DNA of 22,948 nt, taken from assembly GCF_000725485.1 (NCBI RefSeq), contig NZ_JOAG01000077.1, forward strand, positions 1 through 22,948. Reading direction: 5' to 3'. The translations under genes were made by a program, and so were the position numbers. Positions 1 through 7,263 of this stretch are shown piece by piece. The DNA is from Nonomuraea candida (GTDB lineage: Bacteria; Actinomycetota; Actinomycetes; Streptosporangiales; Streptosporangiaceae). The notes below the pieces were generated by a model. The model saw only the letters and a list, made by a program, of their open reading frames with translations. It did not search any database and was not told where the DNA came from. How positions within the stretch are numbered: the first letter of the stretch is position 1; the number at the start of each line of letters is the position of its first letter.

Positions 1-220
1 GATCCCGCGCCCGGCGGGCGGGCACGGCGGCGCGGACCCGCGGATCCTGGCCGAGTTCTTCGCGTTCGTCCGCACGGGCGGGCGCACCGACACCTCCCCC
101 GTCGCGGCCCGGATGAGCGTGGCGGCCGGCATCCAGGCCACCGCCTCACTGCGCTCGGGAGGAGTGCCGCTGGAGGTGCCGCCGCTCGATCCCGATCTGG
201 TGGCCTACTTCGAGGGGTAG
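1..220 (+). CDS. Gfo/Idh/MocA family oxidoreductase, C-terminal fragment
   Basis: Only the last 72 or so codons are present; the gene enters from the left edge and ends at TAG 218-220. The reading frame starts at base 2. The visible tail contains HGGADPRILAEFFAFVRTGG and then TDTSPVAARMSVAAGIQATA, the helix-rich C-terminal end typical of NAD(P)-dependent sugar or inositol dehydrogenases of the Gfo/Idh/MocA family. In these enzymes the N-terminal Rossmann domain, not visible here, binds the dinucleotide and the C-terminal domain completes the substrate pocket. Substrate cannot be inferred from the tail. It is convergent with the ECF unit at 397-1583. The 176 bases between them show no gene. 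Confidence in the family is good, but only the tail is seen. Confidence 0.75.
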   Translation, partial: IPRPAGGHGGADPRILAEFFAFVRTGGRTDTSPVAARMSVAAGIQATASLRSGGVPLEVPPLDPDLVAYFEG

Positions 221-396
221 CGGAACGGCAGCGCGGCAGCGCGCGGCCTGCCTCGGGCTCGGCACGGCCGCCCCGGTGCTCGTCGCCGAGAACGGCGTCA
301 CCCGCGGGGATTCGCCGCCGCCTCGATCCGTCCGCGACGAGAGCACGGCTCACCCTGGACGATCACCTTGTCGGGGCGAGGGCGGGTTCGCGGAGC

Positions 397-1008
397 TCAG
401 CTTCCCGCGGGCGGGCGGCCAGAACCCCCGGCATCACCCCAGAGCGGGTCGTCGACGACGACGCACGGCTTGACCTGGCCCTCCACCACGTATGCGGAGA
501 ACTGCCACTTGACCTCCGGCTTCTCCGTCCTGGGGGCCTGGCCGCGCTTCTCGGTGAACGCCATCACCAGGGTCCGCCCGTCACCGACGTGCCGCGGATC
601 GATGGTGATCCCGCCTTGCGGCAGCAGGCGAACGGCCCTGTCCGACGCGGAGCCCTCCCACTCCTCAGGGGAACCACCGCCGATGATCTTGCCCCGGTCC
701 GCCCTGCAGGACTTGCCGGGCTTGAGATAGGTGATGTCGGCGGTCACCTTCATCTCCTTCAGGTCCTGCTCCAGCTTGTCGGCGTCCCTGAACTCGTTGA
801 GCTGGACGTTGATCGTGCCGTCGGCGTTCTCGGCCACCGCATAGGCGGGCTGCTCCGTCCCGGTCAGCAACGGCACCGCGATCGCCGCCGCGGCGGCCAG
901 GCCGGCGATCGCCGCCCCCGTGAACAGGCGGCGAACGGTACGGCGTCTCTCGGCGCGCGTGGTGATCTCGGCTTTGAGCTCCATCAGTATCTGCTCCTCA
1001 AAAGTCAT
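397..1008 (-). CDS. Membrane-anchored protein partner of ECF sigma factor (putative anti-sigma or sensor)
   Basis: A 203-residue protein. It has a short cytoplasmic N-terminus rich in Arg (residues 1-28), one hydrophobic segment at about 29-50, and an extracytoplasmic domain of about 150 residues with two cysteines (C101 and C182) that could form a disulfide. The start ATG overlaps the stop of the upstream sigma gene in an ATGA arrangement, so the two are very likely co-translated. That position, together with the single-pass topology, suggests a role in controlling the sigma factor. No zinc-binding anti-sigma motif (HxxxCxxC) is present, so it is not a classical ZAS protein. The outer part resembles small proteins found after ECF genes in other actinomycetes, whose function I cannot name. 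The function is inferred from context. Confidence 0.7.
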   Translation of the reverse strand: MTFEEQILMELKAEITTRAERRRTVRRLFTGAAIAGLAAAAAIAVPLLTGTEQPAYAVAENADGTINVQLNEFRDADKLEQDLKEMKVTADITYLKPGKSCRADRGKIIGGGSPEEWEGSASDRAVRLLPQGGITIDPRHVGDGRTLVMAFTEKRGQAPRTEKPEVKWQFSAYVVEGQVKPCVVVDDPLWGDAGGSGRPPAGS

Positions 1009-1583
1009 CCCGGTGTTCCCTCCATGACCAAGGGCAATGCCTGCAACTTCTGCCGGGCCCGGTGCAACCGCACCTTGGCGGTTCCCGGCCGGATGCCGAG
1101 CGCCGCCGCCGCTTCGGCGATCGTCAGCTGGTCGACGGCCACGAGCTCCAGCACGGCGCGGTCTCGTTCGCGCAGGTCGGCCATGGCCTTGAAAACCTTC
1201 CTGGCGGTCCTTTCCGCGTCGATGCGTTCTTCGAGCCTGGCGAGGTCGTCGGTGTCCAACGTGCGCCGCCCACCCACGCGGTTCGTCAGCCGCGATTCCT
1301 TGAATGCCCTGCGCCGCTCACTCGCGAGCGTGTTCCGGGCCACGCCGTACAGCCACGCCAGCTCGGGTGCGCGCCCGGGCTGGTAGGTGTGAGCGGAGTC
1401 GAGCACCGCCATGAACACCTCGGCCACGAGGTCTGCGACGGTGTGCGGGTCGTCGACCCGCCGGGCGAGGAAAAGAGTGATCGCATCGACGTGCCGCCGG
1501 TAGAAGGCTTCGAACGCCACGTGATCTGTAGCGATCTTCGCCTGTTTGTGACGCACCGGCATGCTCCCTTCGTCGTTTGACAC
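1005..1583 (-). CDS. ECF (sigma-70 family) RNA polymerase sigma factor
   Basis: A 192-residue protein with the two-domain ECF layout. Sigma-2 lies at about residues 24-95 (FEAFYRRHVDAI, then WLYGVARNTLASERRR). Sigma-4 lies at about 130-182 (MADLRERDRAVLELVAVDQL, then a helix-turn-helix with GIRPGTAKVRLHRARQKL). These domains bind core polymerase and recognise the -10 and -35 promoter elements. The GTG start at 1583 gives the longest frame. An in-frame ATG at 1562, with GAAGG four bases upstream, is an equally good start and would give 185 residues. The gene is translationally coupled to the membrane protein that follows it. A 6-bp inverted repeat sits just upstream and could mark its control region. 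Its target promoters are unknown. Confidence 0.9.
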   Translation of the reverse strand: MSNDEGSMPVRHKQAKIATDHVAFEAFYRRHVDAITLFLARRVDDPHTVADLVAEVFMAVLDSAHTYQPGRAPELAWLYGVARNTLASERRRAFKESRLTNRVGGRRTLDTDDLARLEERIDAERTARKVFKAMADLRERDRAVLELVAVDQLTIAEAAAALGIRPGTAKVRLHRARQKLQALPLVMEGTPG

Positions 1584-1596
1584 CCCTTTTGGTCAG

Positions 1597-1612
1597 AACT
1601 GTTGGCACAGTT
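1597..1612. promoter_or_regulatory. Inverted repeat upstream of ECF sigma gene
   Basis: AACTGT-TGGC-ACAGTT is a perfect 6-bp inverted repeat with a 4-nt spacer, centred about 20 bases upstream of the GTG start and about 42 upstream of the alternative ATG. It sits in a locally AT-richer stretch. It could be a regulator-binding site or a small mRNA hairpin; the sequence does not decide which. Confidence 0.35.
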
Positions 1613-1649
1613 ACAAAAGTGCGGCGGCTTCTTCACACCAGTCCGAACG

Positions 1650-1671
1650 GCACCGCGAACGCCCGCGGTGC
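1650..1671 (-). terminator. Hairpin terminator after alpha-glucosidase gene
   Basis: GCACCGCG and CGCGGTGC form a perfect 8-bp stem with a 6-nt loop, starting 15 nt after the glucosidase stop codon. There is no clear U tract, as is common for actinobacterial terminators. It would end the SDR-glucosidase transcript before the ECF unit, which runs in the same direction. Confidence 0.55.
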
Positions 1672-1686
1672 GCGGTCGGCGGCGAC

Positions 1687-3414
1687 TCATCCGGGCCGGA
1701 GCCATACCGCCGTGTCCGGAGGAAGCCGGTGGGATTCCAGCGGCGAGCTGGACAGAAGGACCGTGCTGCCGCCCGGGAGCGGTACGGTCCGCGCGGAGAA
1801 GTTGACGAGACATTCGAGTCCGGCGCCGCGGCCGAACGCCAGGATGCCGTCCCCGGCGTCGATCCAGTGCAGGGACGCGCCCCGGAAGGCCGCCCGGGTA
1901 CGCCGGAGCCGCAGCGCTCGCCGGTAGAGCGTCAGCGTCGAGCCGGGGGTTGCCGTCTGGGCCCGGACGCTGAGCCGCCGCCACCAGGAGGGTTGCGGAA
2001 GCCAGGGCGCCGCGGCGCTGAACCCGAGCCCCGGCTCGGCGCCCGACCAGGGAAGGGGCACCCTGCATCCGTCCCGGCCGCGGACACGGTGTCCCGAGCG
2101 GCGCCAGATGGGGTCTTGAAGAGCGTGGTCGGGCAGGTCGTCGACGTCGGGCAGGCCGAGTTCCTCGCCTTGGTAGACGTAGGCGCTGCCGGGCAGGGCG
2201 AGCATCAGCAGCGCCGCCGCGCGCGCCCGGCGTGTGCCGAGGGCTATGTCGACGGCGCCGGTGTCCAGCCCGGAGCGGCGTCGTGTCCAGTCGCCGCCGG
2301 TCCCGTAGCGGGTGACCGGCCGGGTCAGGTCGTGGCTGGACAGCACCCAGGTGGCCGGCGCGCCCACCTCGGACAGGGCGGTGAGGTGGTCGTCGATGCA
2401 CGCGCGCATGGCCTCGGCGTCCCAGGGGCACTTGAGGAAGTCGAAGTTGAACGCGGTGTGCAGCTCGCCCGGACGGAGGTATCGGGCCAGGCCGCCGGGA
2501 CGGACGCGCCAGGCTTCGGCGACGAACATCCGGGCGCCCCGGTCGGTGTGGGCGTAGGAGCGGGCGATCGCGGACCATTCGCGGTAGATCTGGTGAACAC
2601 CGTCGCGATCCCAGTGAGGATGGCCGGCAACGGGTTTCCCGCCGCTCTCGTCGCCGTCCAGGTCATGCCGATCAACGGCCAGATCCGGCAGCAGGGGGTC
2701 CTTGACGAGGCCGTGGGCGACATCGACGCGCATCCCGTCGACACCGCGGTCGAACCAGAACCGCAGGATCGAGGCGAACTCGGCCCGCACCTCGGGGTTG
2801 TCCCAGTTGAGATCGGGTTGCTCGGGCGCGAACAGGTGGAGGTACCACTCCGCCTGGGTGTCCGTCTCACCTGCTACGCGGGTCCAGGCCGGGCCGCCGA
2901 AGACCGAACGCCAGTCGTTGGGCGGCAGCTCACCGTCCCGGCCACGGCCGGGACGGAACCAGTAACGGGCCCGTTCGACGCTGCCGGGTCGTGCCGCGCG
3001 GGCTGCGGCGAACCAGGGATGCCGGTCAGAGGTGTGGTTGGGCACCAGGTCCAGGACGATCCGCAGGCCGTGCCGGTGAACCTCCTCGATCAGCTCCTCG
3101 GCCTCGGCCAGGGTGCCGAACTCCGCGGCGATGGCGCGGTGGTCGGCCACGTCGTAGCCGCCGTCGGCCATCGGCGAGGAATACCAGGGCGTGATCCACA
3201 GCGCGTCCACCCCCAGCTCCGCGAGGTAGGGGAGCCGGGAGCGGATGCCGGCGATGTCGCCGATGCCGTCGCCGCTGCCGTCGGCGAAGCTGCGAATGTA
3301 GATCTGGTAGATCACCGCGTGCCGCCACCAGTCCTGCCCGGCCGGGCGTGCCGGGCGGGAGGTGCGGCCGCCTGCCGTCTCGTGGGCCGCGGGGAGCCGC
3401 CGGCGTTCCTTCAC
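1687..3414 (-). CDS. GH13 family alpha-glucosidase / oligosaccharide hydrolase
   Basis: A 575-residue enzyme expected to hydrolyse alpha-glucosidic bonds in small malto- or isomalto-oligosaccharides. The (beta/alpha)8 domain starts near residue 29 (WWRHAVIYQIYIRSFADG). The GH13 regions appear in order: DLVPNHTS at 122-129, GMRVDVAH with nucleophile D231, FVAEAW with acid/base E300, and LSSHDLTR with transition-state stabiliser D362. The last motif has Ser where NHD is more usual. A C-terminal beta domain runs from about 480. No signal peptide is seen, so it is probably cytoplasmic and acts on imported sugar. The GTG start overlaps the stop of the SDR gene (GTGA) and has AGGAGG five bases upstream. 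Operon partners are the SDR and, divergently, a LacI repressor. No sugar transporter is in the window. Exact specificity (maltose, isomaltose, sucrose, trehalulose) is undetermined. Confidence 0.92.
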   Translation of the reverse strand: MKERRRLPAAHETAGGRTSRPARPAGQDWWRHAVIYQIYIRSFADGSGDGIGDIAGIRSRLPYLAELGVDALWITPWYSSPMADGGYDVADHRAIAAEFGTLAEAEELIEEVHRHGLRIVLDLVPNHTSDRHPWFAAARAARPGSVERARYWFRPGRGRDGELPPNDWRSVFGGPAWTRVAGETDTQAEWYLHLFAPEQPDLNWDNPEVRAEFASILRFWFDRGVDGMRVDVAHGLVKDPLLPDLAVDRHDLDGDESGGKPVAGHPHWDRDGVHQIYREWSAIARSYAHTDRGARMFVAEAWRVRPGGLARYLRPGELHTAFNFDFLKCPWDAEAMRACIDDHLTALSEVGAPATWVLSSHDLTRPVTRYGTGGDWTRRRSGLDTGAVDIALGTRRARAAALLMLALPGSAYVYQGEELGLPDVDDLPDHALQDPIWRRSGHRVRGRDGCRVPLPWSGAEPGLGFSAAAPWLPQPSWWRRLSVRAQTATPGSTLTLYRRALRLRRTRAAFRGASLHWIDAGDGILAFGRGAGLECLVNFSARTVPLPGGSTVLLSSSPLESHRLPPDTAVWLRPG

Positions 3415-4193
3415 GCGTCCCTCCTGGCCTCCGGGTCGTGCGCGAGCACCGTACGGCCGCCGTCGACGGGGACGGTCGCGCCGGTGATGAAGCCGGCCTC
3501 GGGCGACAACAGGTAGGTGATGGCCGAGGCGACCTCATGGGCGTGCGCCACGCGGCCCAAGGGGTGTACGGCGGCCAGCTGTTCCTCGATGCGGGCGGCG
3601 GCCTCCGGGCCCTGGGCGGCCAGGTGGCCGGCGTAGCGCTCGGTGTGCACCGAGCCCGGGGCCACCGCGTTCACGCGGATGCGCCGGGGACCGTACTCGA
3701 CGGCCAATGCCCTGGTCATCCCCTCGATGGCCGCCTTGGCGGTCACGTACGGCAACGCGCCGGGGACCGCCTGACGTGCCTGGTGGGAGGAGACGTTGAC
3801 GATCGCCCCGGGCGATCCGGCGGCGAGGAACCGGCGGACCGCGGTCGCGCACCCGACCAGCGCGACGTCCACGTTCGCCGCGATCAGCTCCAGCACCTGC
3901 CGGGCGCCGGAGGAGTGCACGGAGGCGTCACGGAACACCGCGGCGTTGTTGACCCAGCCCGTCAGGGGCGCCACGGCCTGCGCGGCGTCGGCGGCCCGCT
4001 CGGCGACGCGCTCGTCGGCGGCATCGCCCGCCAGCCCGACCAGCCGGCCAACCGCCGGGTGCCCCTTCACCCAGCCCAGGGCCGCCGGGTCCCGTTCGAT
4101 GGCCACCACCGTGCCTCCCGCGGCCAGCAGCCGCTCGGCCACGGCCCGGCCGATGCCCCTGCCTCCACCCGTCACCACATACGAACCGGTCAT
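3411..4193 (-). CDS. SDR family NAD(P)-dependent oxidoreductase
   Basis: A 260-residue classical short-chain dehydrogenase. It has the dinucleotide-binding TGGGRGIG at residues 8-15, the structural NNAA at 82-85, and the catalytic Ser136, Tyr149 and Lys153 (YVTAK). The C-terminal PVDGG segment is typical of the family. I chose ATG 4193 because it has GAGGAGG four bases upstream and places the Rossmann motif right at the N-terminus; the frame stays open upstream to 4277, but that extension is not SDR-like. It is the first gene of the operon, overlaps the glucosidase by 4 nt, and is divergent from the LacI regulator. It probably oxidises a sugar or polyol related to the glucosidase substrate; this is context inference only. 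Members of the family are often annotated as 3-oxoacyl-ACP reductases, but nothing here points to fatty-acid synthesis. Confidence 0.9.
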   Translation of the reverse strand: MTGSYVVTGGGRGIGRAVAERLLAAGGTVVAIERDPAALGWVKGHPAVGRLVGLAGDAADERVAERAADAAQAVAPLTGWVNNAAVFRDASVHSSGARQVLELIAANVDVALVGCATAVRRFLAAGSPGAIVNVSSHQARQAVPGALPYVTAKAAIEGMTRALAVEYGPRRIRVNAVAPGSVHTERYAGHLAAQGPEAAARIEEQLAAVHPLGRVAHAHEVASAITYLLSPEAGFITGATVPVDGGRTVLAHDPEARRDA

Positions 4194-4278
4194 GTTCCTC
4201 CTCTGCCTGCGAGCCGGACGTGCGGCGACATGCCGGCCGCCCCCATCAGGACATGCGATGACCCTCCCTTCTGTCAAA

Positions 4279-4301
4279 TGCTTTCATGGAAGCACTTTCA
4301 T
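4279..4301. promoter_or_regulatory. Two overlapping LacI-type operator candidates in divergent gap
   Basis: In the 147-bp gap between the SDR and lacI-type genes, TGCTTTCATGGAAGCA (4279-4294) is a pseudo-palindrome with 7 of 8 paired positions. ATGGAAGCACTTTCAT (4286-4301) overlaps it with 6 of 8. The second resembles the catabolite-responsive/LacI-GalR consensus (TGNAANCGNTNNCA), with CA in place of the central CG. CTTTCAT is directly repeated at 4281-4287 and 4295-4301. On the minus strand a perfect TTGACA (-35-like) lies immediately downstream at 4272-4277; no convincing -10 follows it. Binding here would plausibly repress the SDR-glucosidase operon and the regulator itself. Confidence 0.6.
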
Positions 4302-4340
4302 AGTAGGGTCGGTGCACCGGCATCGCGCGAGGGAGTGATC

Positions 4341-5339
4341 GTGATCAGCCCGCCGACCATCTACGACGTGGCCGCCGAGGCGGGCGTCAGCATCTCCACC
4401 GTCTCCCGGGCGCTCAACTCCCCTGGCAGGGTCAGCGCACAGACCCTCCGGAAAGTCCTCGACGCGGTCGACACACTGGGCTTCACCCCCAAGCCGGACG
4501 CCGTGGCCAAGGCCCGCCGAGGTGTCGGCCGCATCGGCGTGATCGCACCCCACACCTCCTATCCGTCGGTGGCCCGGCGCCTGAACGGCATCCTGAGCGC
4601 CGTCGGCCCGCGACCGCTGGAGGTCGTCCTGTTCGACCACGAGTCGGCCGCCGAAAGCGATTCGCCCCTGCTGGCGAGCCTGCCCGTCACCGGCCGCCTC
4701 GACGGGCTCATCGTGATCAGCATCCCCCTCGATGAGGCCGTCGCCGGCCGGCTCACCGGCCTGGGCCTCCCCACGGTCCTGCTCGACGTACGCCACCCCG
4801 GCTTCGACGCCGTGCACACCGACGACGCCGCCGGGGGCCGCCTGGCCGCCGGACACCTGCTGGACCGTGGCCATCACCGATTCGGCTTCCTCGGCGAGGC
4901 CCAGACGTCAGACCGCTACGTCTCGCCGTCCCGGCGCAGGCTTGAGGGATACCGCCGCGCGCTGGCCGACGCCGGACACCCCCTTCGGGAGGAGGACGTG
5001 CGGCTGGTCCGCCACCGCGCCCGCGAGGTCCTGGCGGCCGCTCACGACCTGCTGTCCCGGCCGGGCCGCCCGACCGCCGTCTTCGCCGCGGACGACACGC
5101 TCGCCGCCGGAGTCCTGCGAGCGGCCCGTGACCTCGGTCTCGCCGTTCCCCGTGACGTCGCGGTGATCGGCTTCGACGATGGTGAGCTCGCCGAGGTCAT
5201 CGACCTCACCACGGTCCGCCAGCCGCTCGAGGACTCCGGCCGTGCCGCCATGGAACGCCTCGTCCAGCAGCTCGGCCATCGCACCACCGCCCGCGACGTG
5301 GCTCTGGAACTGGAGCTGATCGTCCGCGGAACGACCTGA
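4341..5339 (+). CDS. LacI family transcriptional repressor
   Basis: A 332-residue regulator. The N-terminal helix-turn-helix at about residues 6-25 (TIYDVAAEAGVSISTVSRAL) is the LacI hallmark, followed by the hinge region at about 50-60. The rest is a periplasmic-binding-protein-like sugar-sensing domain (GRIGVIAP at about 63-70, VFAADDTLAAGVLRAARDLG, VAVIGFDDGELAEV). GTG 4341 is chosen because GAGGGAG ends 5 bases upstream; a GTG at 4335 in the same frame is the alternative. It is divergent from the SDR-glucosidase operon, and overlapping operator-like palindromes lie between them, so it is most likely a local repressor released by the sugar or by a derivative. The effector is unknown. A strong hairpin overlaps its stop codon. 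Confidence 0.92.
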   Translation: MISPPTIYDVAAEAGVSISTVSRALNSPGRVSAQTLRKVLDAVDTLGFTPKPDAVAKARRGVGRIGVIAPHTSYPSVARRLNGILSAVGPRPLEVVLFDHESAAESDSPLLASLPVTGRLDGLIVISIPLDEAVAGRLTGLGLPTVLLDVRHPGFDAVHTDDAAGGRLAAGHLLDRGHHRFGFLGEAQTSDRYVSPSRRRLEGYRRALADAGHPLREEDVRLVRHRAREVLAAAHDLLSRPGRPTAVFAADDTLAAGVLRAARDLGLAVPRDVAVIGFDDGELAEVIDLTTVRQPLEDSGRAAMERLVQQLGHRTTARDVALELELIVRGTT

Positions 5340-5377
5340 CCGGCGGGGCGACCGCCCTCGCCCGGTCAGGTCGTTCC
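5328..5377 (+). terminator. 16-bp perfect stem-loop overlapping lacI-type stop codon
   Basis: GGAACGACCTGACCGG (5328-5343) is perfectly complementary to CCGGTCAGGTCGTTCC (5362-5377), with an 18-nt loop that can form its own small GGGC/GCCC stem. The left arm contains the last codons and the TGA of the repressor gene. It is unusually long for a terminator and lacks a U tract. A role in mRNA end protection is also possible. Confidence 0.75.
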
Positions 5378-5416
5378 AGGACGACCACGGAGATCTCCCT
5401 GCGGCTCCTCGGCTAG

Positions 5417-5611
5417 GGTCCGGCGCTGATCCTGGCCGAGCTGGTGGAGTCGGCGCGGCGGGCGGGCACGCCGGTCCACCTGGCGCTGCCGGAGCACTAT
5501 CGAGGTCGGCGCGGCACGGGCGGGCGCCGCGCGATCGAGCGCCACCGGCCCAGCCTCCTGCTGGAGATCGAGGCCCGTCACCTCGGCCGACGGTCCTCCT
5601 GGGAACCCTGA
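5417..5611 (+). pseudogene. Decayed fragment resembling C-terminus of FkbM-type methyltransferase
   Basis: In the gap between the LacI repressor and the second ECF gene, one frame is open from just after TAG 5414-5416 to TGA 5609-5611 with no plausible start. It reads LILAELVESARRAG near its beginning and AIERHRPSLLLEIEARHLG near its end. The latter strongly resembles the C-terminal strand/helix of FkbM family SAM methyltransferases. The expected SAM-binding glycine motif and the catalytic middle are absent. I read it as a gene remnant, possibly from more than one source. The family assignment rests on about 20 residues and is tentative. Confidence 0.35.
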
Positions 5612-5635
5612 GGCGCCCTGCGGATAAAGACGGTC

Positions 5636-6310
5636 GTGACAACCATTTCAGAACGGGAGCTCGTCTTGACGGACCCGCCACCTCCACGTGGCCATCAGCC
5701 ATCGGCGGGCGGACGAGCGGGGCTGGTGGACCGCCGGGACGACTCCTCCATCATCGAAGCATCGCTGGGCGTGCCGGAGTGCTTCGCCGTGCTCTTCGAT
5801 CGGCATGCCACCGCGCTGCACCGTTATGCCGCGCGGCGCCTCGGCCCCGACCACGCCGAGGACGTGGTGGCCGAGACGTTCACCAGAGCCTTCGAGACCC
5901 GCCACCGATACGAGTTCGGCCGTGCCGAGGCACTGCCCTGGCTGTACGGCATCACCACGAATGTCATCGGCCTGCACCGGCGGGCCGAAGTGCGCGGTTA
6001 CCGCGCCCTGGCCCGCACCGGCGAGGACCCGGTAGCCGCCGCATTCGACGAACGCGTGGCTGCCCGGGTGTCCGCATCGGCCACCCGGCAGCGCCTGGCC
6101 GCCGCGCTGGCGAAACTCGGCCGCGGCGAGCGGGACGTGCTGCTGCTCATCGCCTGGGGCGATCTGACGTACGAGGAGACGGCCCGGGCGTTGCACGTGC
6201 CCGTCGGCACCGTCCGATCCCGCCTGTCACGCGCCCGCCGCAAGGTCGCGCACGCTCTGGGCGGCACCAACCCCGCCGAGACGAGGGAGGAAGACCATGA
6301 ACGACCTTGA
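5636..6310 (+). CDS. ECF (sigma-70 family) RNA polymerase sigma factor
   Basis: A 224-residue sigma factor. Sigma-2 lies at about residues 50-120 (CFAVLFDRHATALHRYAARR, EDVVAETFTRAFE, then PWLYGITTNVIGLHRR). Sigma-4 lies at about 155-207 (LAKLGRGERDVLLLIAWGDL, VPVGTVRSRLSRARRKV). The GTG start at 5636 has only a weak ribosome site. TTG 5666 in the same frame has GGGAG six bases upstream and would give 214 residues starting just before the proline-rich TDPPPPRG, so the start is uncertain. The 3' end overlaps the next gene by 14 nt, which couples it to a CU044_5270-type membrane protein. The secreted S8 protease begins 70 bases after that and may belong to the same transcript. Confidence 0.9.
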   Translation: MTTISERELVLTDPPPPRGHQPSAGGRAGLVDRRDDSSIIEASLGVPECFAVLFDRHATALHRYAARRLGPDHAEDVVAETFTRAFETRHRYEFGRAEALPWLYGITTNVIGLHRRAEVRGYRALARTGEDPVAAAFDERVAARVSASATRQRLAAALAKLGRGERDVLLLIAWGDLTYEETARALHVPVGTVRSRLSRARRKVAHALGGTNPAETREEDHERP

Positions 6311-7193
6311 GCTGATCAGGCGCCTGCGCTCGGAGATGGCGGAAACCGGCCCGGACGCCTTGACCGGCGCGCGGGAGCGGCTGCTGGCCGTGATGGCCCG
6401 TCAGCCGGCTCCCCGGCGGTCCCGGCGGACGCTGACCATGCGGGTCACCGGCCTTGCCGCCGCGGCGGCCGTGGCGGCCGCCGCCGTGGTGATCGCCACC
6501 GGTCCGGCCGCCCTGCCCGTCAAGCCACCAGCCGCCGCCGGTGACGTCCTGCCCCTGACCTCGGCCAGGAACGTCCTGCTCGTGGCCGCCGACAGCGCGG
6601 AGCGTGCGCCCCAGGGCTCCGGGACCTACTGGCACATCAAACGGGAGAGCGAGGACGGCCGGCGCTTCTGGGGAGAGAGCTGGACCACGCGCGACGGGCA
6701 GCGCTGGAGCAGAGGGGAGCCGGGCAACGGCCCCGGCGTGGTGAAGGAGCCCTCCGGCACGTTCTGGCTCGGACCCGCCGACAGCGGCACCGAAGTCACC
6801 ATGGACGAGCTCGAGGCGTTGCCCACGGACCCGGAGGCGTTGCGGCAGAAGGTCACCGCGATGCAGCAGGGCGGCCCCGTCGGCGAGCACGATGTCGCCC
6901 TCCTGCCGCTGGCCTCGCTGATCGCGGAGCTCCCCGCGCCAGCGGACGTGCGATCGGCGGCCTTCCGCGCGCTCGCCGGACTGCCGGGAGTGCGGCGGAC
7001 GGGCGCGGTCGACGGCGGCGAGGAGCTGCTGATCCAGAACGGCAGGCACGAGAGCAGGCTGGTCGTCGATCCGGAGACCTCCCGGGTGATCCGCACCAGC
7101 TGGATCCCCACCGCCACGGGCGGCCTGATGGGCACGAACCGCGGACTGCTCATCAAGCTGACCACCGGCTGGACCGACGAACTGCCCCGGTAA
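6297..7193 (+). CDS. CU044_5270 family membrane-anchored protein
   Basis: A 298-residue protein. The cytoplasmic N-terminus is short (about 45 residues, basic near the membrane), and there is one Ala/Val-rich transmembrane helix at about 48-70. The extracellular domain is long and contains GTYWHIKRES and, later, a LLIQNGRHESRLVVDPETSR segment of the kind seen in the CU044_5270 family. These proteins typically follow an ECF sigma gene in actinomycetes and are thought to act as its regulator or sensor. The family is recognised from memory, and the role is family-level inference. ATG 6297 has GGGAGG seven bases upstream and lies inside the end of the sigma gene, so translation is coupled. No zinc-binding anti-sigma motif is visible. 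Confidence 0.8.
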   Translation: MNDLELIRRLRSEMAETGPDALTGARERLLAVMARQPAPRRSRRTLTMRVTGLAAAAAVAAAAVVIATGPAALPVKPPAAAGDVLPLTSARNVLLVAADSAERAPQGSGTYWHIKRESEDGRRFWGESWTTRDGQRWSRGEPGNGPGVVKEPSGTFWLGPADSGTEVTMDELEALPTDPEALRQKVTAMQQGGPVGEHDVALLPLASLIAELPAPADVRSAAFRALAGLPGVRRTGAVDGGEELLIQNGRHESRLVVDPETSRVIRTSWIPTATGGLMGTNRGLLIKLTTGWTDELPR

Positions 7194-7263
7194 GGTCCCT
7201 GGCCCGCCGATCAGGGCCTTCGAGATCGATGGAGATCGTTTCCCTTCGTACGTGAGGTAGATC

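Noticed and set aside
1286..2578. A 430-codon minus-strand frame crossing the sigma and glucosidase genes
   Set aside because: It is in a different frame from both genes, Arg/Pro-rich, and crosses a terminator; it is a shadow frame.
1561..3516. A 651-codon plus-strand open frame opposite the glucosidase gene
   Set aside because: It is the antisense of a clear GH13 enzyme; its translation is Gly/Arg/Val-rich with no domain, as expected from high-GC codon bias.
4200..4277. An N-terminal extension of the SDR gene up to 4277
   Set aside because: The extra residues are Arg-rich and would cover the control region. A strong GAGGAGG site supports the start at 4193.
7194..7263. A terminator between the CU044_5270-type gene and the S8 protease
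   Set aside because: GGTCCCTG and CAGGGCC can pair only with a bulge and a 10-nt loop; this is too weak to split the block with confidence.
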